Positions 30,137-40,850 of a stretch of DNA of 64,000 bases are shown here, one piece after another. The notes beneath the pieces were generated by a model. That model searched no databases. It had not been told where the DNA came from and was given only the letters and a program-made list of their open reading frames with translations. Position 1 is the first letter of the stretch, and each line of letters begins with the position of its first letter. Position numbers and translations under genes: made by a program. Source of the stretch: Drosophila persimilis (lineage: Eukaryota > Arthropoda > Insecta > Diptera > Drosophilidae); contig NW_020825479.1 of the NCBI RefSeq assembly GCF_003286085.1, positions 62,001 to 126,000 of the forward strand, given 5' to 3'.

Positions 30137-31713
30137 GAACAGAACAGGGGCTGTTAGACACCGGCGCAAGTATCAGCTGTATAGGTGCTGAAGTAGCTCA
30201 GACTGATTTTTCATCCTTTTCTGAATATAAACTAATAAAAGCCACTGCAAAAACTGCAGATGGCCAAAGTCAACAGATACTGGGGGTATTAAATGTCATC
30301 ATGCGTTATCGAACTATCGAGAAACCCATGAAGTTATATATAATTCCATCCCTGACACAAAATCTAATCCTAGGTCACGATTTTTGGAGATCCTTTTCGC
30401 TGGCCCCAGACATCATTGCAGCTGTCGAGACAAGCTCGAAAGACTATGGGGCAGCCGAACCAGATCCCTTACGGTATCCTTTAACTAGGCAGCAAAACCA
30501 ACAACTCGAGGTAGTTAAACAGTTATTTCCCAACGCGACGGAGGGACTAGGGCGTACGGCCTTGCTTAAGCATCATATCGATGTAGGTCAGGCCGCCCCC
30601 GTAAAACAACGCTTTTACCCGGTTAGCCCAGCGGTGTAAAAGTTGCTTTATGCTGAGGTAGATCGCATGCTCCAACTAGGCGTTATCGAACCGTCATCCA
30701 GTTTTGCTTGGAGTTCGCCAATGCGACTGGTTCTCAAGCCCAACAAAGTCCGTCTGTGTCTCGATGCTCGAAGACTGAATGAAGTCACCCGTAAGGATGC
30801 CTACCCATTACCCAGTATCGATGGTATTTTTGCCCGGTTGCCCAAGGCAAATATCATAACCAAGCTGGACCTAAAAGATGCATATTGGCAGATCGAACTC
30901 TCCGAGGATTCCAAGTCACTAACTGCTTTTACGGTCCCGGGAAGGCCTTTATATCAGTTTAAGGTTATGCCTTTTGGCCTGTGTAACGCTCCATCCACTA
31001 TGTGTCGTTTGATGGATGAGATCATTCCCCCGCATTTGCGTTACTGCTTGGACGATCTCTGCATCGTATCAGCAGATTTGTCTTCCCATCTAGCCGTGCT
31101 GGTACGACTCGCTGAACAGTTCAGAAAAGCCAACCTGACTCTGAATATTAAGAAGAGTCAGTTCTGTGTCACCAGCGTAAATTATCTTGGATACGTCATC
31201 AGTAATGGAGGTATTTGCACTGATATCTCCAAAGTAGCTTGTATAGTGAACTGGCCACCGCCAAGGAATCTAAAACAGGTTCGCGGCTTTCTTGGGGTCT
31301 GTGGCTGGTACCGTAGATTCATCCAGAATTTCTCTGAGCTATCCTGTCCTATCACCGAGCTTCTTTCCAACAAAAAGAAATTTATTTGGACCCCGGAAGC
31401 ACAAGTCGCAATGGACTCTTTAAAAACCGTGTTGACTTCTGCTCCAGTGCTCGAAAACCCAGACATCGAACAGAAATTTTTCCTCCACTGTGATGCTACT
31501 GATTTTGGTATACGAGCCGTGCTCCTGCAATTGGTGGATCTGCAGGAAAAGCCAATAGCGTTTATGTCGAAAAAACTAAGTCGTGCGCAACGTAACTATA
31601 GCGTTACGGAGCGCGAGTGCTTGGCCGTAATTCTGGCCATCGAAAAGTTCCGTTGCTATCTGGAACTGCAGGAATTCGAAGTGGTTACTGATCATTCCAG
31701 TTTGTTGTGGATA
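30137..31713 (+). pseudogene. pol: RING element pol copy 1: protease, RT, partial RNase H
   Basis: Retropepsin with LLDTGAS (DTGA at 30157-30168) runs in frame into a pre-RT segment that ends in a TAA at 30637-30639. The same frame then continues as reverse transcriptase (KVRLCLDARRLNEVT, TKLDLKDAYWQI, MPFGLCNAPSTM). The catalytic motif reads CLDD (31045-31056) instead of YxDD, in a segment that looks shortened. RNase H begins with HCDATDFGI and includes ERECLAVILAIE and VVTDHSS, then stops at the duplication junction. 29954-30136 is the gag-protease spacer in a broken frame. Confidence 0.85.
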
Positions 31714-32928
31714 CCGGGTTGGTATCCTGCTGGGGTCGAGACCTCGTCCGAATTCCTAGAATCCCTTGAAGGAACGGCCACGCACGTCTCGTTCGGTACG
31801 TCGTCCTTCGCAAGTTTTTCACCTCACCATCATGGATCCCAGGGGATCGGCCACGCACTCCTCGTTGGGTACGTCGTTCCTCGTCGGGTCCTGATGCTGG
31901 GTGATCCGGTCTCGACTGAGATTCGTAGGTTGATCCAGGCTGGATGTGGATCCTATGTCTTGAGTCCTGTTTTTAAAATTTAGACGCAAGGAGACTCCTC
32001 CACACTGCAGGGTCGCGTCTATTCCGCATAGAAAATCCATCCCGAGGAGGCGTCATCCATCACGTCTGTCATTACCAGCACCGGTATCTTTACTTGTTGA
32101 TCTCCTAATCGTATGTCTGCCATCAGCGCATGAGTCAATTCCCGTAGGCACCCATCCGCCAATCTGATCGTCGTTCGTACCATCGCTATACTCTGTCCGT
32201 TATCCAGCTCCAGAGCTTTGCGTTCGCTAACGAAGCTCCGTGTGGCGCCTGTGTCCAGAGTAGCGAGTCCTCTCCTTCCATGGTTACTTGCGCGCGAATT
32301 CGTCCTTTCTCCAGCCGCAGGGTTCCCTTTACTGCCTCGGGGTGGGAGCGGCGATCTTCGCCCGGTCCCCTGCCGAGTGAAGCGCCTGTCCGTTTCCCGA
32401 CAGCATTCTGCGACAGCATTCGATGGTGCGTAGCCCGCGACGGCCGCAGTCCCAGCAGTATAAGACTTGGGGCTGTTCATACTCCCTGGAGAAGTGTCTG
32501 GACCCGCCGCAGTTCCTACAAGCATGCTGCACGTCGATTACGGTGTCGGCGTCTTGGATGATGGTTCCATTCCTGGCATTCGGCTGCTGCGAGTCCGTCG
32601 ACCAATCCCTCACCTGGGTTCTATCGTGCCGCTGTCCTCGCAGCCGCGTGATTCCTTGGTCCTCCTTGTTTGACCGGCCGTTGGCCCTGAAGTTTCCCGG
32701 GGATGGGTGTCTCGTGCTTGGTTCGCGTAGCCCGTGCGTTCCGACGGGCCCTTGTTACGCGTCACCTCGAAGTTCACAACCAGTTGAGTTAGTTCGGTGA
32801 GAGAATCAAAATCTTTTCGCCTCGTAAACAACTGGTATTCCGGGAGCATGTTATCGTATATCATTTCCAATTCCTGAGCCAGCCCGCGCTGCATCATTAG
32901 TCGAATGTCCACGAGGTACGTTTTATAC
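31714..32928 (-). pseudogene. Gypsy B protease and gag fragment inside the duplication, copy 2
   Basis: Second copy of 26492-27706, carrying on the minus strand the linker, DTGA protease (near 32247) and gag end. It is nearly identical to copy 1; differences include one substitution each near 32811 and 32862. The plus-strand RING frame of copy 1 reads on into it to 31983, a chance fusion of about 90 codons. Confidence 0.85.
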
Positions 32929-32990
32929 GTTTTATAGCTACTGTCTATACCAAGTTGGCGGCGAGGGTGTAACGTTGTTACATAAATTTT

Positions 32991-33006
32991 TGGCGCCCAA
33001 CGTGGG
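32991..33006 (+). promoter_or_regulatory. RING element primer binding site, copy 2
   Basis: Same 16-base Lys1,2-type site as at 27769-27784, in the same context. Confidence 0.75.
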
Positions 33007-33908
33007 TCACTAGCAAAAGTTATAGTGACAGTAAAAAGTATTGGTAACTTTAGCAACAAAATCAGCTATTGGCTCGTCCCACCTATTGCTCGTTTGTATT
33101 CATATGCTTAATGCTGACTTTAGTTTTCTCTAAACGATCTGGTCATTGCTCCGGTACAATTTCAGAATATTGCGGATTCTGCTTGGATCCTAATACTGGT
33201 TGTTCTCTGAGTTTTATTGGGAAGTCGTCGAGTCTACGACGAAGGGAAGCTTAAGTGATAATCCGGAATTGAGAAAGTAGTTCCCATGTTGACGCATCCT
33301 GTCGGGCTAGTCAAACTTGTTGTCTGGAATGTGTATATATGCTGCTTGCGTATTCATACCGAACAAGCGAGATTGGTTTTGGTCGCGTCCTCCAAGCTAC
33401 AGTTAATTCAGCGGATATTAGTTTCAATAGATTGAATTGTGAGGTTGATTCGGATTTGGTATTGTTACTCTTTGCGCATAGCATACGGTTGCATACAATT
33501 GCAGAATATTGCATATTTGGTTTAGGCCGGATATCAGTACTGATTGTCCCTGTACGGGTGATGGAAGCACAGAGATTGCGGTCCCAGATTTGGTCTTCAC
33601 TCATACCCTTACCATTGGCGGGTATTATTCCAGCGGCAGCGGTGGCTGCATATGGTTGTCTGGAACTAGCGCGTATGCTGCTTGCGTATCCTTGCCGAAT
33701 CATATGTGGACACTTAAACCAGTGCACTGATACTAAGACAATGCAAATTAGAAACCATAGCCCAAACAAAATCAATTCTTTTGTCGCTGTTCCAAAGATT
33801 CGCAACTCCTATCCCTATCTTATTATGTCACCCATTAAATGTCACCCTAGGAAAAATTTGGTAGAATATAGCAAAAAAAAAAAAAATAATAAAAAAATCT
33901 TATAAAAA

Positions 33909-35180
33909 ATGCCGCTGCGACATAGTCCTCAGCAAAACAATCCGCTGAGTTCGGAAAACTTTTGCGGCATTTGTTGCTCCGAAATGTCCAATACTCAGCC
34001 GTGTTTTTGTACTCCGTGCAATCACGTTTTCCATAAAGCATGTCTGGAAGAATGGTTCCCTCATCACGATGATTATCCGAACTGTAGCCGAGTATGTACG
34101 TTATCTCAAGCAAAACTAGTTGTTGGCAATTGTTCTCCAAACAAGCCGCAGCCGGAACCAACAGAATTACCCGGTCCCTCGGGAATTACTACTCGAAGTC
34201 TTGCCAAAGCTTTGGAGGTCGTACAGACCACGGCAAATGGACATTTTCAGCCAGAGACGGGAAAGATATCCGAGGGAAATGGCAAGAATACCCAATTGAG
34301 CCAAATTCCAACTGTAGGTTCAGTCCCGGTAGAACGAACCACTAGGCCAACTCGTTCCAAAAGAACTCGAGCACCAGCCAAAAAGCAGGTCCCGAAGTTC
34401 CCGCCAGGTCGATCTTCCGGTCCGGAAGTAGTGTGTTTGTCGGGATTGGATGCTAGCCATAGCTCCAACCAGACTGAAGCGCCGTCAGCTAATGTCGCCA
34501 CTCACTCTAGCCCTTGGGAAGCACCCAATGCACGGACAGCCCCTCCAAGCCAGGGGTTGGACTTGGATGTCCTCCAACAGATAATTGAGCGCACTGTGGC
34601 CAGAGCCATATCCACTTTGCAGATTCAGCCGCCAGCGAGTCCGCAGGAAGGGTATGCGAGGCCAAATATCCCAACACCAGTTTCATGTATAAACAGCATG
34701 ACTAGCCTGCGAACGGCCAAGACGGCCAACATTATGCAAAAGTGGAATGTTCCTTTTGATGGTTCTACCGAAGGTTTAGGGGTAGAAGAATTCATTTACC
34801 GAGTCAAAACATTAACCGATGAATCCTTGAATAGCGATTTTCTCGGACTTTGCAAACATTTGCACATCTTGCTGGTTGGCAAAGCGCGCGATTGGTATTG
34901 GAGATACCACAAGCAGGTAGATCGCATTGTTTGGACAGAATTTTGTGCAGCTCTTAGACAACAATATAAAGACTATCGTTCTGAGTTTATGAGCAAGGAA
35001 TTGATTCGAGCTCGAAAGCAACACGTCGGAGAACCCTTCGTCGCTTTTCACGACGCCGTGGCTGGTCTTATAGACCGCAGTGCCAAACATGCATTCGTAG
35101 AGCTTCGGAAAACCGTCAGAAGGGTGCATCCAACAACAGCCGGATGCCCCCAAAAAACCACCATTAATCTTGCCCGTTGA
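33909..35180 (+). CDS. RING-H2 finger fused to retrotransposon Gag, copy 2
   Basis: Second intact 423-codon copy, same protein as 28682-29953, with the RING-H2 ligands at 33963-34097. The leader before it differs from copy 1 by two small indels and a few bases; the ORF itself is unchanged. Identity over 1.27 kb is expected from recent tandem duplication and does not by itself show selection. Confidence 0.8.
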   Translation: MPLRHSPQQNNPLSSENFCGICCSEMSNTQPCFCTPCNHVFHKACLEEWFPHHDDYPNCSRVCTLSQAKLVVGNCSPNKPQPEPTELPGPSGITTRSLAKALEVVQTTANGHFQPETGKISEGNGKNTQLSQIPTVGSVPVERTTRPTRSKRTRAPAKKQVPKFPPGRSSGPEVVCLSGLDASHSSNQTEAPSANVATHSSPWEAPNARTAPPSQGLDLDVLQQIIERTVARAISTLQIQPPASPQEGYARPNIPTPVSCINSMTSLRTAKTANIMQKWNVPFDGSTEGLGVEEFIYRVKTLTDESLNSDFLGLCKHLHILLVGKARDWYWRYHKQVDRIVWTEFCAALRQQYKDYRSEFMSKELIRARKQHVGEPFVAFHDAVAGLIDRSAKHAFVELRKTVRRVHPTTAGCPQKTTINLAR

Positions 35181-35363
35181 CTTAGAGCGAGACAAGAAGA
35201 GTTTGGCTTCTTGTTGTGAGAAAAGAAAGGAAACGAATACGATCGTAAAGAGAAGTTGTCGGTTTTTACCCTATCCCGAACGGATTCATAAATATTTAGA
35301 GGTTCGAAACAGAATTTTTAATGAAAAACCACATGAAGCCCCAAAACGAATCCAGCGTTTAAG

Positions 35364-37887
35364 GAACAGAACAGGGGCTGTTAGACACCGGCGCAAGTAT
35401 CAGCTGTATAGGTGCTGAAGTAGCTCAGACTGATTTTTCATCCTTTTCTGAATATAAACTAATAAAAGCCACTGCAAAAACTGCAGATGGCCAAAGTCAA
35501 CAGATACTGGGGGTATTAAATGTCATCATGCGTTATCGAACTATCGAGAAACCCATGAAGTTATATATAATTCCATCCCTGACACAAAATCTAATCCTAG
35601 GTCACGATTTTTGGAGATCCTTTTCGCTGGCCCCAGACATCATTGCAGCTGTCGAGACAAGCTCGAAAGACTATGGGGCAGCCGAACCAGATCCCTTACG
35701 GTATCCTTTAACTAGGCAGCAAAACCAACAACTCGAGGTAGTTAAACAGTTATTTCCCAACGCGACGGAGGGACTAGGGCGTACGGCCTTGCTTAAGCAT
35801 CATATCGATGTAGGTCAGGCCGCCCCCGTAAAACAACGCTTTTACCCGGTTAGCCCAGCGGTGTAAAAGTTGCTTTATGCTGAGGTAGATCGCATGCTCC
35901 AACTAGGCGTTATCGAACCGTCATCCAGTTTTGCTTGGAGTTCGCCAATGCGACTGGTTCTCAAGCCCAACAAAGTCCGTCTGTGTCTCGATGCTCGAAG
36001 ACTGAATGAAGTCACCCGTAAGGATGCCTACCCATTACCCAGTATCGATGGTATTTTTGCCCGGTTGCCCAAGGCAAATATCATAACCAAGCTGGACCTA
36101 AAAGATGCATATTGGCAGATCGAACTCTCCGAGGATTCCAAGTCACTAACTGCTTTTACGGTCCCGGGAAGGCCTTTATATCAGTTTAAGGTTATGCCTT
36201 TTGGCCTGTGTAACGCTCCATCCACTATGTGTCGTTTGATGGATGAGATCATTCCCCCGCATTTGCGTTACTGCTTGGACGATCTCTGCATCGTATCAGC
36301 AGATTTGTCTTCCCATCTAGCCGTGCTGGTACGACTCGCTGAACAGTTCAGAAAAGCCAACCTGACTCTGAATATTAAGAAGAGTCAGTTCTGTGTCACC
36401 AGCGTAAATTATCTTGGATACGTCATCAGTAATGGAGGTATTTGCACTGATCTCTCCAAAGTAGCTTGTATAGTGAACTGGCCACCGCCAAGGAATCTAA
36501 AACAGGTTCGCGGCTTTCTTGGGGTCTGTGGCTGGTACCGTAGATTCATCCAGAATTTCTCTGAGCTATCCTGTCCTATCACCGAGCTTCTTTCCAACAA
36601 AAAGAAATTTATTTGGACCCCGGAAGCACAAGTCGCAATGGACTCTTTAAAAACCGTGTTGACTTCTGCTCCAGTGCTCGAAAACCCAGACTTCGAACAG
36701 AAATTTTTCCTCCACTGTGATGCTACTGATTTTGGTATACGAGCCGTGCTCCTGCAATTGGTGGATCTGCAGGAAAAGCCAATAGCGTTTATGTCGAAAA
36801 AACTAAGTCGTGCGCAACGTAACTATAGCGTTACGGAGCGCGAGTGCTTGGCCGTAATTCTGGCCATCGAAAAGTTCCGTTGCTATCTGGAACTGCAGGA
36901 ATTCGAAGTGGTTACTGATCATTCCAGTTTGTTGTGGATAATGCGCCAGCAAAACGTGTCGGGGAGGCTAGCTCGATGGATTTTTAGATTGCAGCAATTT
37001 AAATTTTCGATATCGCACCGAAAAGGAAAAGATCGCATTGTCCCCGATGCTCTTTCCCGATTACATGAACCTGAAGTATCCGTAGTAGTGATGAGTCCTG
37101 TGATAGATCTCGAATCCGATGCCTTTCAGGATGAGAGCTACCAACAGTTAAAATAACAGTATCAGAAAAATTCCTCTCAACTGCCCGTTCTGAAGATTAT
37201 CGACCAATTATCCACGCAGAAAAAATGGACATGTTGGTTTGCTAATTGTTTTAGATTGGCTACATTTCCATTGGCTACACCCCCAACGCATTCTTGACAC
37301 AGCTGGGAATTAAACATATGTACACGGCACTATACTCTCCCCAAAGTAATGCGGCGGAACGAGTAAATCGTTCATTGTTAGCTGCCGTGCGAGCATATCT
37401 TCAGCAGGATCAGACATACTGGGATCAGCATCTCTCAAGTATATCTTGTTCGCTGCGATCGTCACTACATCAGTCCTTAGGTTGTTCACCATATCGAGCC
37501 CTGTTTGGCTTAGATATGCTCACTCATGGGACGGATTATAAGCTTCTGAAGGATTTAGACTTGCTGGAAGAACCCGTTGTCCCGGTAGCTAGGTCAGACA
37601 ATTTAGCTCTAATTCGAAAAGATATACAGGGCAATATTAAGAAAGCGTATGAGCGCAACGTTGCTCAATACAATTTACGAGCCAAGCCTGTGTCGTTCCG
37701 AGAAGGTAAGGAAGTATTTCACCGAAATTTTTCCTTGAGCAAATTCACGCAAAATTTTAATGCCAAATTGGCTCCTAAATTTCTGAAATGTCGCGTGCGA
37801 AAAAAACTGGGTAATTGTTTCTACCTCCTGGAAAATCTGCAGGGCCGAGAAATAGGAACCTTTCATGCGAAAGACATTCGATCCTGA
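35364..37887 (+). pseudogene. pol: RING element pol copy 2: protease, RT, RNase H, integrase remnant
   Basis: Protease (DTGA at 35384-35395), the same TAA between protease and RT (35864-35866), reverse transcriptase with CLDD at 36272-36283, and a complete RNase H to about 37080 (FSISHRKGKDRIVPDALSRL). A stop at 37154 is followed by about 140 bp of scrambled sequence and then the last part of integrase from 37294 (YSPQSNAAERVNRSL, including the catalytic Glu, then the C-terminal domain to 37887). The integrase zinc finger and the first two catalytic Asp residues are deleted. Confidence 0.85.
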
Positions 37888-39346
37888 TACCCGCTAATAT
37901 TCCGTCTAACGGTGGCATATTATCGGGTGGTGTAACGGTTGCGGTTGGACAATACCGATTCAAAATAGGTTATCGCTATGGTGCTCGGATATCGCATGCA
38001 ATAACCTTGGGCCAATTATTGCTGCAGGGCATAGTATAGTTGGGGTGGGTGCAAGCAAGCTCGAGGTAGGGAACAGCTGAGCTGAGCTGCCGTAAGTGCT
38101 GTGCAGCGCATCGTAACGGAGATTTCGAAGCCGAGCTTTAAGATCGGTAAGCTCTTATTTAAGCAGTGCAAAAGCACCAGAACATTCTCTTTCGAAAATT
38201 TGAATCTGTGCAGCCGGTGGCTATCTCCGCAAATATATAACTAAATCGACCACGTGTAAGCCCAAAAGAAAAGAAAAGTAACCCAAATAAGTGCCACAAA
38301 GACAAACTGAAAAGAAATAAAACGGAACGGGAAAAATCCCACACGGTGTGCGCGCCGCAAGAAAACTGGCAAGAAACTAACCTGGCGAAAAGTGCATATT
38401 TGCCTCGCCTCGCCAGCAAGTGTTGCAAGAGAACCCAACGCTCGTGTCTACGTGCAAAAGTCCGAAAAACCGGTATGTTAAAGTGCCCTGTAGGGAAAAT
38501 TTAGATTTTTTTCTTAGCCCTCGTGGTTTTGGTTCTGTTTCGCCCATGGGGCACTGGCCCCGAGCGGTAGCCACCCGGCTCTCCCAAAGTTCTGCCTCAC
38601 CCACACCAAACTCCCAACCTTGACGGGAGTACTCTTCGGAGTCGACCTTGGTGTGGGGCCGAGATTTTTTTTTCCCGTTTTGAGTCGTTGAAGCATCCAC
38701 CTGCCCGGCGACATAACCTCCACCGGCCATAACCCTTGCGCCATATCTAACGTACGCGCATAGAGGGCATAGAGGCACCGCTCACTCGCTGTCTGCGACG
38801 GCCTAGAAGACGCCGCCACGGATCCGGACCCAGCATAGGGTAGCTTTAGTTGTAATTTTTTTTGGTTCCTTCTGAGCACTTATATGACTATGTAACTTTC
38901 CTTAACTCTGCGTCACAGTCCTACCTCGTTAGCCGTGAATGTGAAAGTTGCCAAAACGGAATTTATTTTTGCGGGTTGGAGACCGAAAAACTTAATATGA
39001 TTAAGTAACAAAAAAATAAACAAAAAAAAAACCTTTTTCATACCCTATTTACCAATCCCCCTCCGACCTGGGCACACATTAACAGGGTTTCTACAGCTCC
39101 ACAACGAAAGGCGCCTTTCAGCGAGGGACCACTGTATGGAAGCCGTAAGTGACCCAATTTCAATTTTCTCCTTTGCGCCTGTCTTCGTCAAAATCTAAAA
39201 AGCATGCGCAGCGGCCAGCCGCTGCTGATAAGAGAGCGCAACGCTTGCGTTCCACACGCTCGAAGCTTGTCGGTCTCTCGCATTACCTGCATTCTTTTAA
39301 TGCATTGAAACGTAGCCAAGCAATACACTAACCAACATAGAAAAAA
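37888..39346. other. Unassigned region downstream of the RING element
   Basis: No protein I recognise and no match elsewhere in the window. 37888-38040 may be the element's 3' untranslated end or LTR. 38160-38420 is A-rich on the plus strand with AAGAAAAGAAAAG runs. 38990-39045 holds A-runs. 39060-39345 looks like the end of another repeat. Open frames of 60-133 codons overlap on both strands and show no family features. Confidence 0.4.
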
Positions 39347-39930
39347 CGAGGGGGAACGTTGTGAGTTGCTGCGGACACCGCAACTCTACAGTTATACCCG
39401 ATACTAAGTCAGTATGGCTCTCCTCCGGCAGATGGCGCTAATATTAAGCGACACGACAAAGAGTGCGTGCGAGAGAGACAGAAAATCAGTCTGAGCGTGA
39501 CGTCGGGCGCTGCGTAGCCAATGCAAATTGATTTGTTCCTTTTGGCTACAAAAATTATCTGATCTGATCCAGATTCAGCAATCTCATAGATATGGTCATT
39601 ATCTATGATTCTGCGTTTTTAGTTTTCTCAAATCTGCAATATTGTGGATGACATATGTTGTGACATATCACAGAAGTCTGGATCCAAAACATCGTTGCTC
39701 TAGCTCTTATAGTCTTTGAGCATTAGGCGCTGAAGGGGACGGACAGACGGACAGACGGACGGACGGACAGACGGACAGACGGACAGACAGACATGGCTCA
39801 ATCGACTCGGCTATTGATGCTGATCAAGAATATATATACTTTATGGGGTCGGAAACGATTCCTTCTGGACGTTACACACATCCACTTTTACCACAAATCT
39901 AATATACCCCAATACTCATTTTGAGTATCG
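39347..39930 (+). mobile_element. mini-me/DINE-like element with internal deletion
   Basis: Head (39347-39650) and tail (39650-39930) of the family joined directly, losing most of both modules. It keeps the head hairpin, an expanded GTCY-type microsatellite at 39739-39795 and most of the tail palindrome, where it runs into an inverted copy. Confidence 0.85.
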
Positions 39931-40123
39931 TGGATTTGGATCAGATCAGATAATTTTTGTAGCCAAAAGGAACAAATTAATTTGCATTGGCTACGCAGCG
40001 CCCGACGTCCCGCTCAGACTGATTTTCTGTCTCTCTCGCACGCGTCTGCCGGAGGAGAGCCACAATGACTTAGTCTCGGGTATAACTGTAGAGTTGTGGT
40101 GTCCGCAGCAACTTTCCCCCTCG
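39931..40123 (-). mobile_element. mini-me/DINE-like head fragment, inverted
   Basis: About 190 bp of the head end in reverse orientation, abutting the tail of 39347-39930. It ends in the head hairpin and CCCCCTCG followed by a T-run, the same right-hand context as the array copies. Confidence 0.8.
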
Positions 40124-40850
40124 TTTTTTCCTTTATACATACCTAATTTACTTATTTCTAATATCCTATATTATATTCCTATCTTATCTATTTATACTCC
40201 ACCGTTTATATATACCTTAGGGATTAAGCCTCCTATTTTTTTCATTCCATTAATTTTGTATCTTGAGTTGCCTGCTGATTGTACTTCAATACTTGTGTTA
40301 TTTTTGGAAGTGAAACTTGGTTTGCTAGTTTTTGATTGAAGCAACATGTCTATGATGAAGTACAACGAAATATATTGAATTTTATTAGCAATGAACATGG
40401 AGTAGACTTAAAATTCCTAGGGACAGGGTGACGTAACTGGGGTAGGGTAAGAATTATAGGGATTTCCAGAACCTTCGTACCACTGGAAATCATGGAAGGG
40501 TGGGTATAGAATCGTGGGGGTCGACTTCCATCGCTAGACCTCACGCCCGCGAGAGTTTGGAACACGCCGACGAAAGCCCCTAGTACTTTCGGGTACGCCC
40601 TATGATTGTGCCAGTTAATGTCCGTTATGCTCGGAATAGGCATAGTGTTGTTTTCGGAGTTCGCTCCCTGTAGAGTCACGGGATTCTACAATTTTAAAGT
40701 TTATGTATTAGGAGTCGAGACGCGGTCAAACGAACCCCCCCAAGTTACCGAATGAGCACGGAACCAAAGAATCCCCACCGGCCGTGACCTCGACATCCCC
40801 TCCAATCCATCCCCTACTCACGTATAGAAATATATCGTGGAAATGTTACA
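40124..40850. other. Array spacer, unit 1
   Basis: AT-rich start (TTTTTTCCTTTATACATACC), then a mixed segment with no recognised protein. The minus strand has AATAAAA near 40378-40384. Versions occur at 46226-46680 (lacking the part matching 40553-40975, with 23 extra bases near 46319) and 51938-52680. It could be an LTR or untranslated part of another element; I do not recognise it. Confidence 0.45.

Larger units (their letters stand above)
26492..31713. repeat. Tandem duplication of 5.2 kb, copy 1
   Basis: This block, made of the Gypsy B protease/gag end plus the first 4 kb of the RING element, is repeated head to tail at 31714-36940. Offsets are 5222 bp at the left edge and 5227 bp at the right, the difference being two small indels (+6 near 33020, -1 near 33200). 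I count fewer than ten substitutions. The junction at 31713/31714 joins RNase H of the RING element to the Gypsy B linker with no evident microhomology. Confidence 0.93.
27707..31713 (+). mobile_element. RING element (Ty3/gypsy type), copy 1, truncated
   Basis: Plus-strand element with a scrap of 5' LTR (to about 27760, ending TTACA), a primer site, a 0.9-kb leader, a RING-H2/Gag ORF, protease and reverse transcriptase, and part of RNase H. It is cut at 31713 by the tandem duplication junction. The leader (27785-28681) shows no supported gene; open frames there overlap on both strands. Confidence 0.85.
31714..36940. repeat. Tandem duplication of 5.2 kb, copy 2
   Basis: Head-to-tail repeat of 26492-31713. 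After 36940 the RING element continues without a break through RNase H, so this copy preserves the original right-hand context and copy 1 the original left-hand context. Confidence 0.93.
32929..37887 (+). mobile_element. RING element, copy 2, with integrase end
   Basis: Same 5' structure as copy 1, extended to the end of pol. No 3' LTR copy of the sequence before the primer site was found downstream, so the 3' end is lost or unrecognised. Confidence 0.85.

Noticed and set aside
31182-31466. Minus-strand frame in the RING element pol
   Set aside because: It is antisense to a clear reverse transcriptase.
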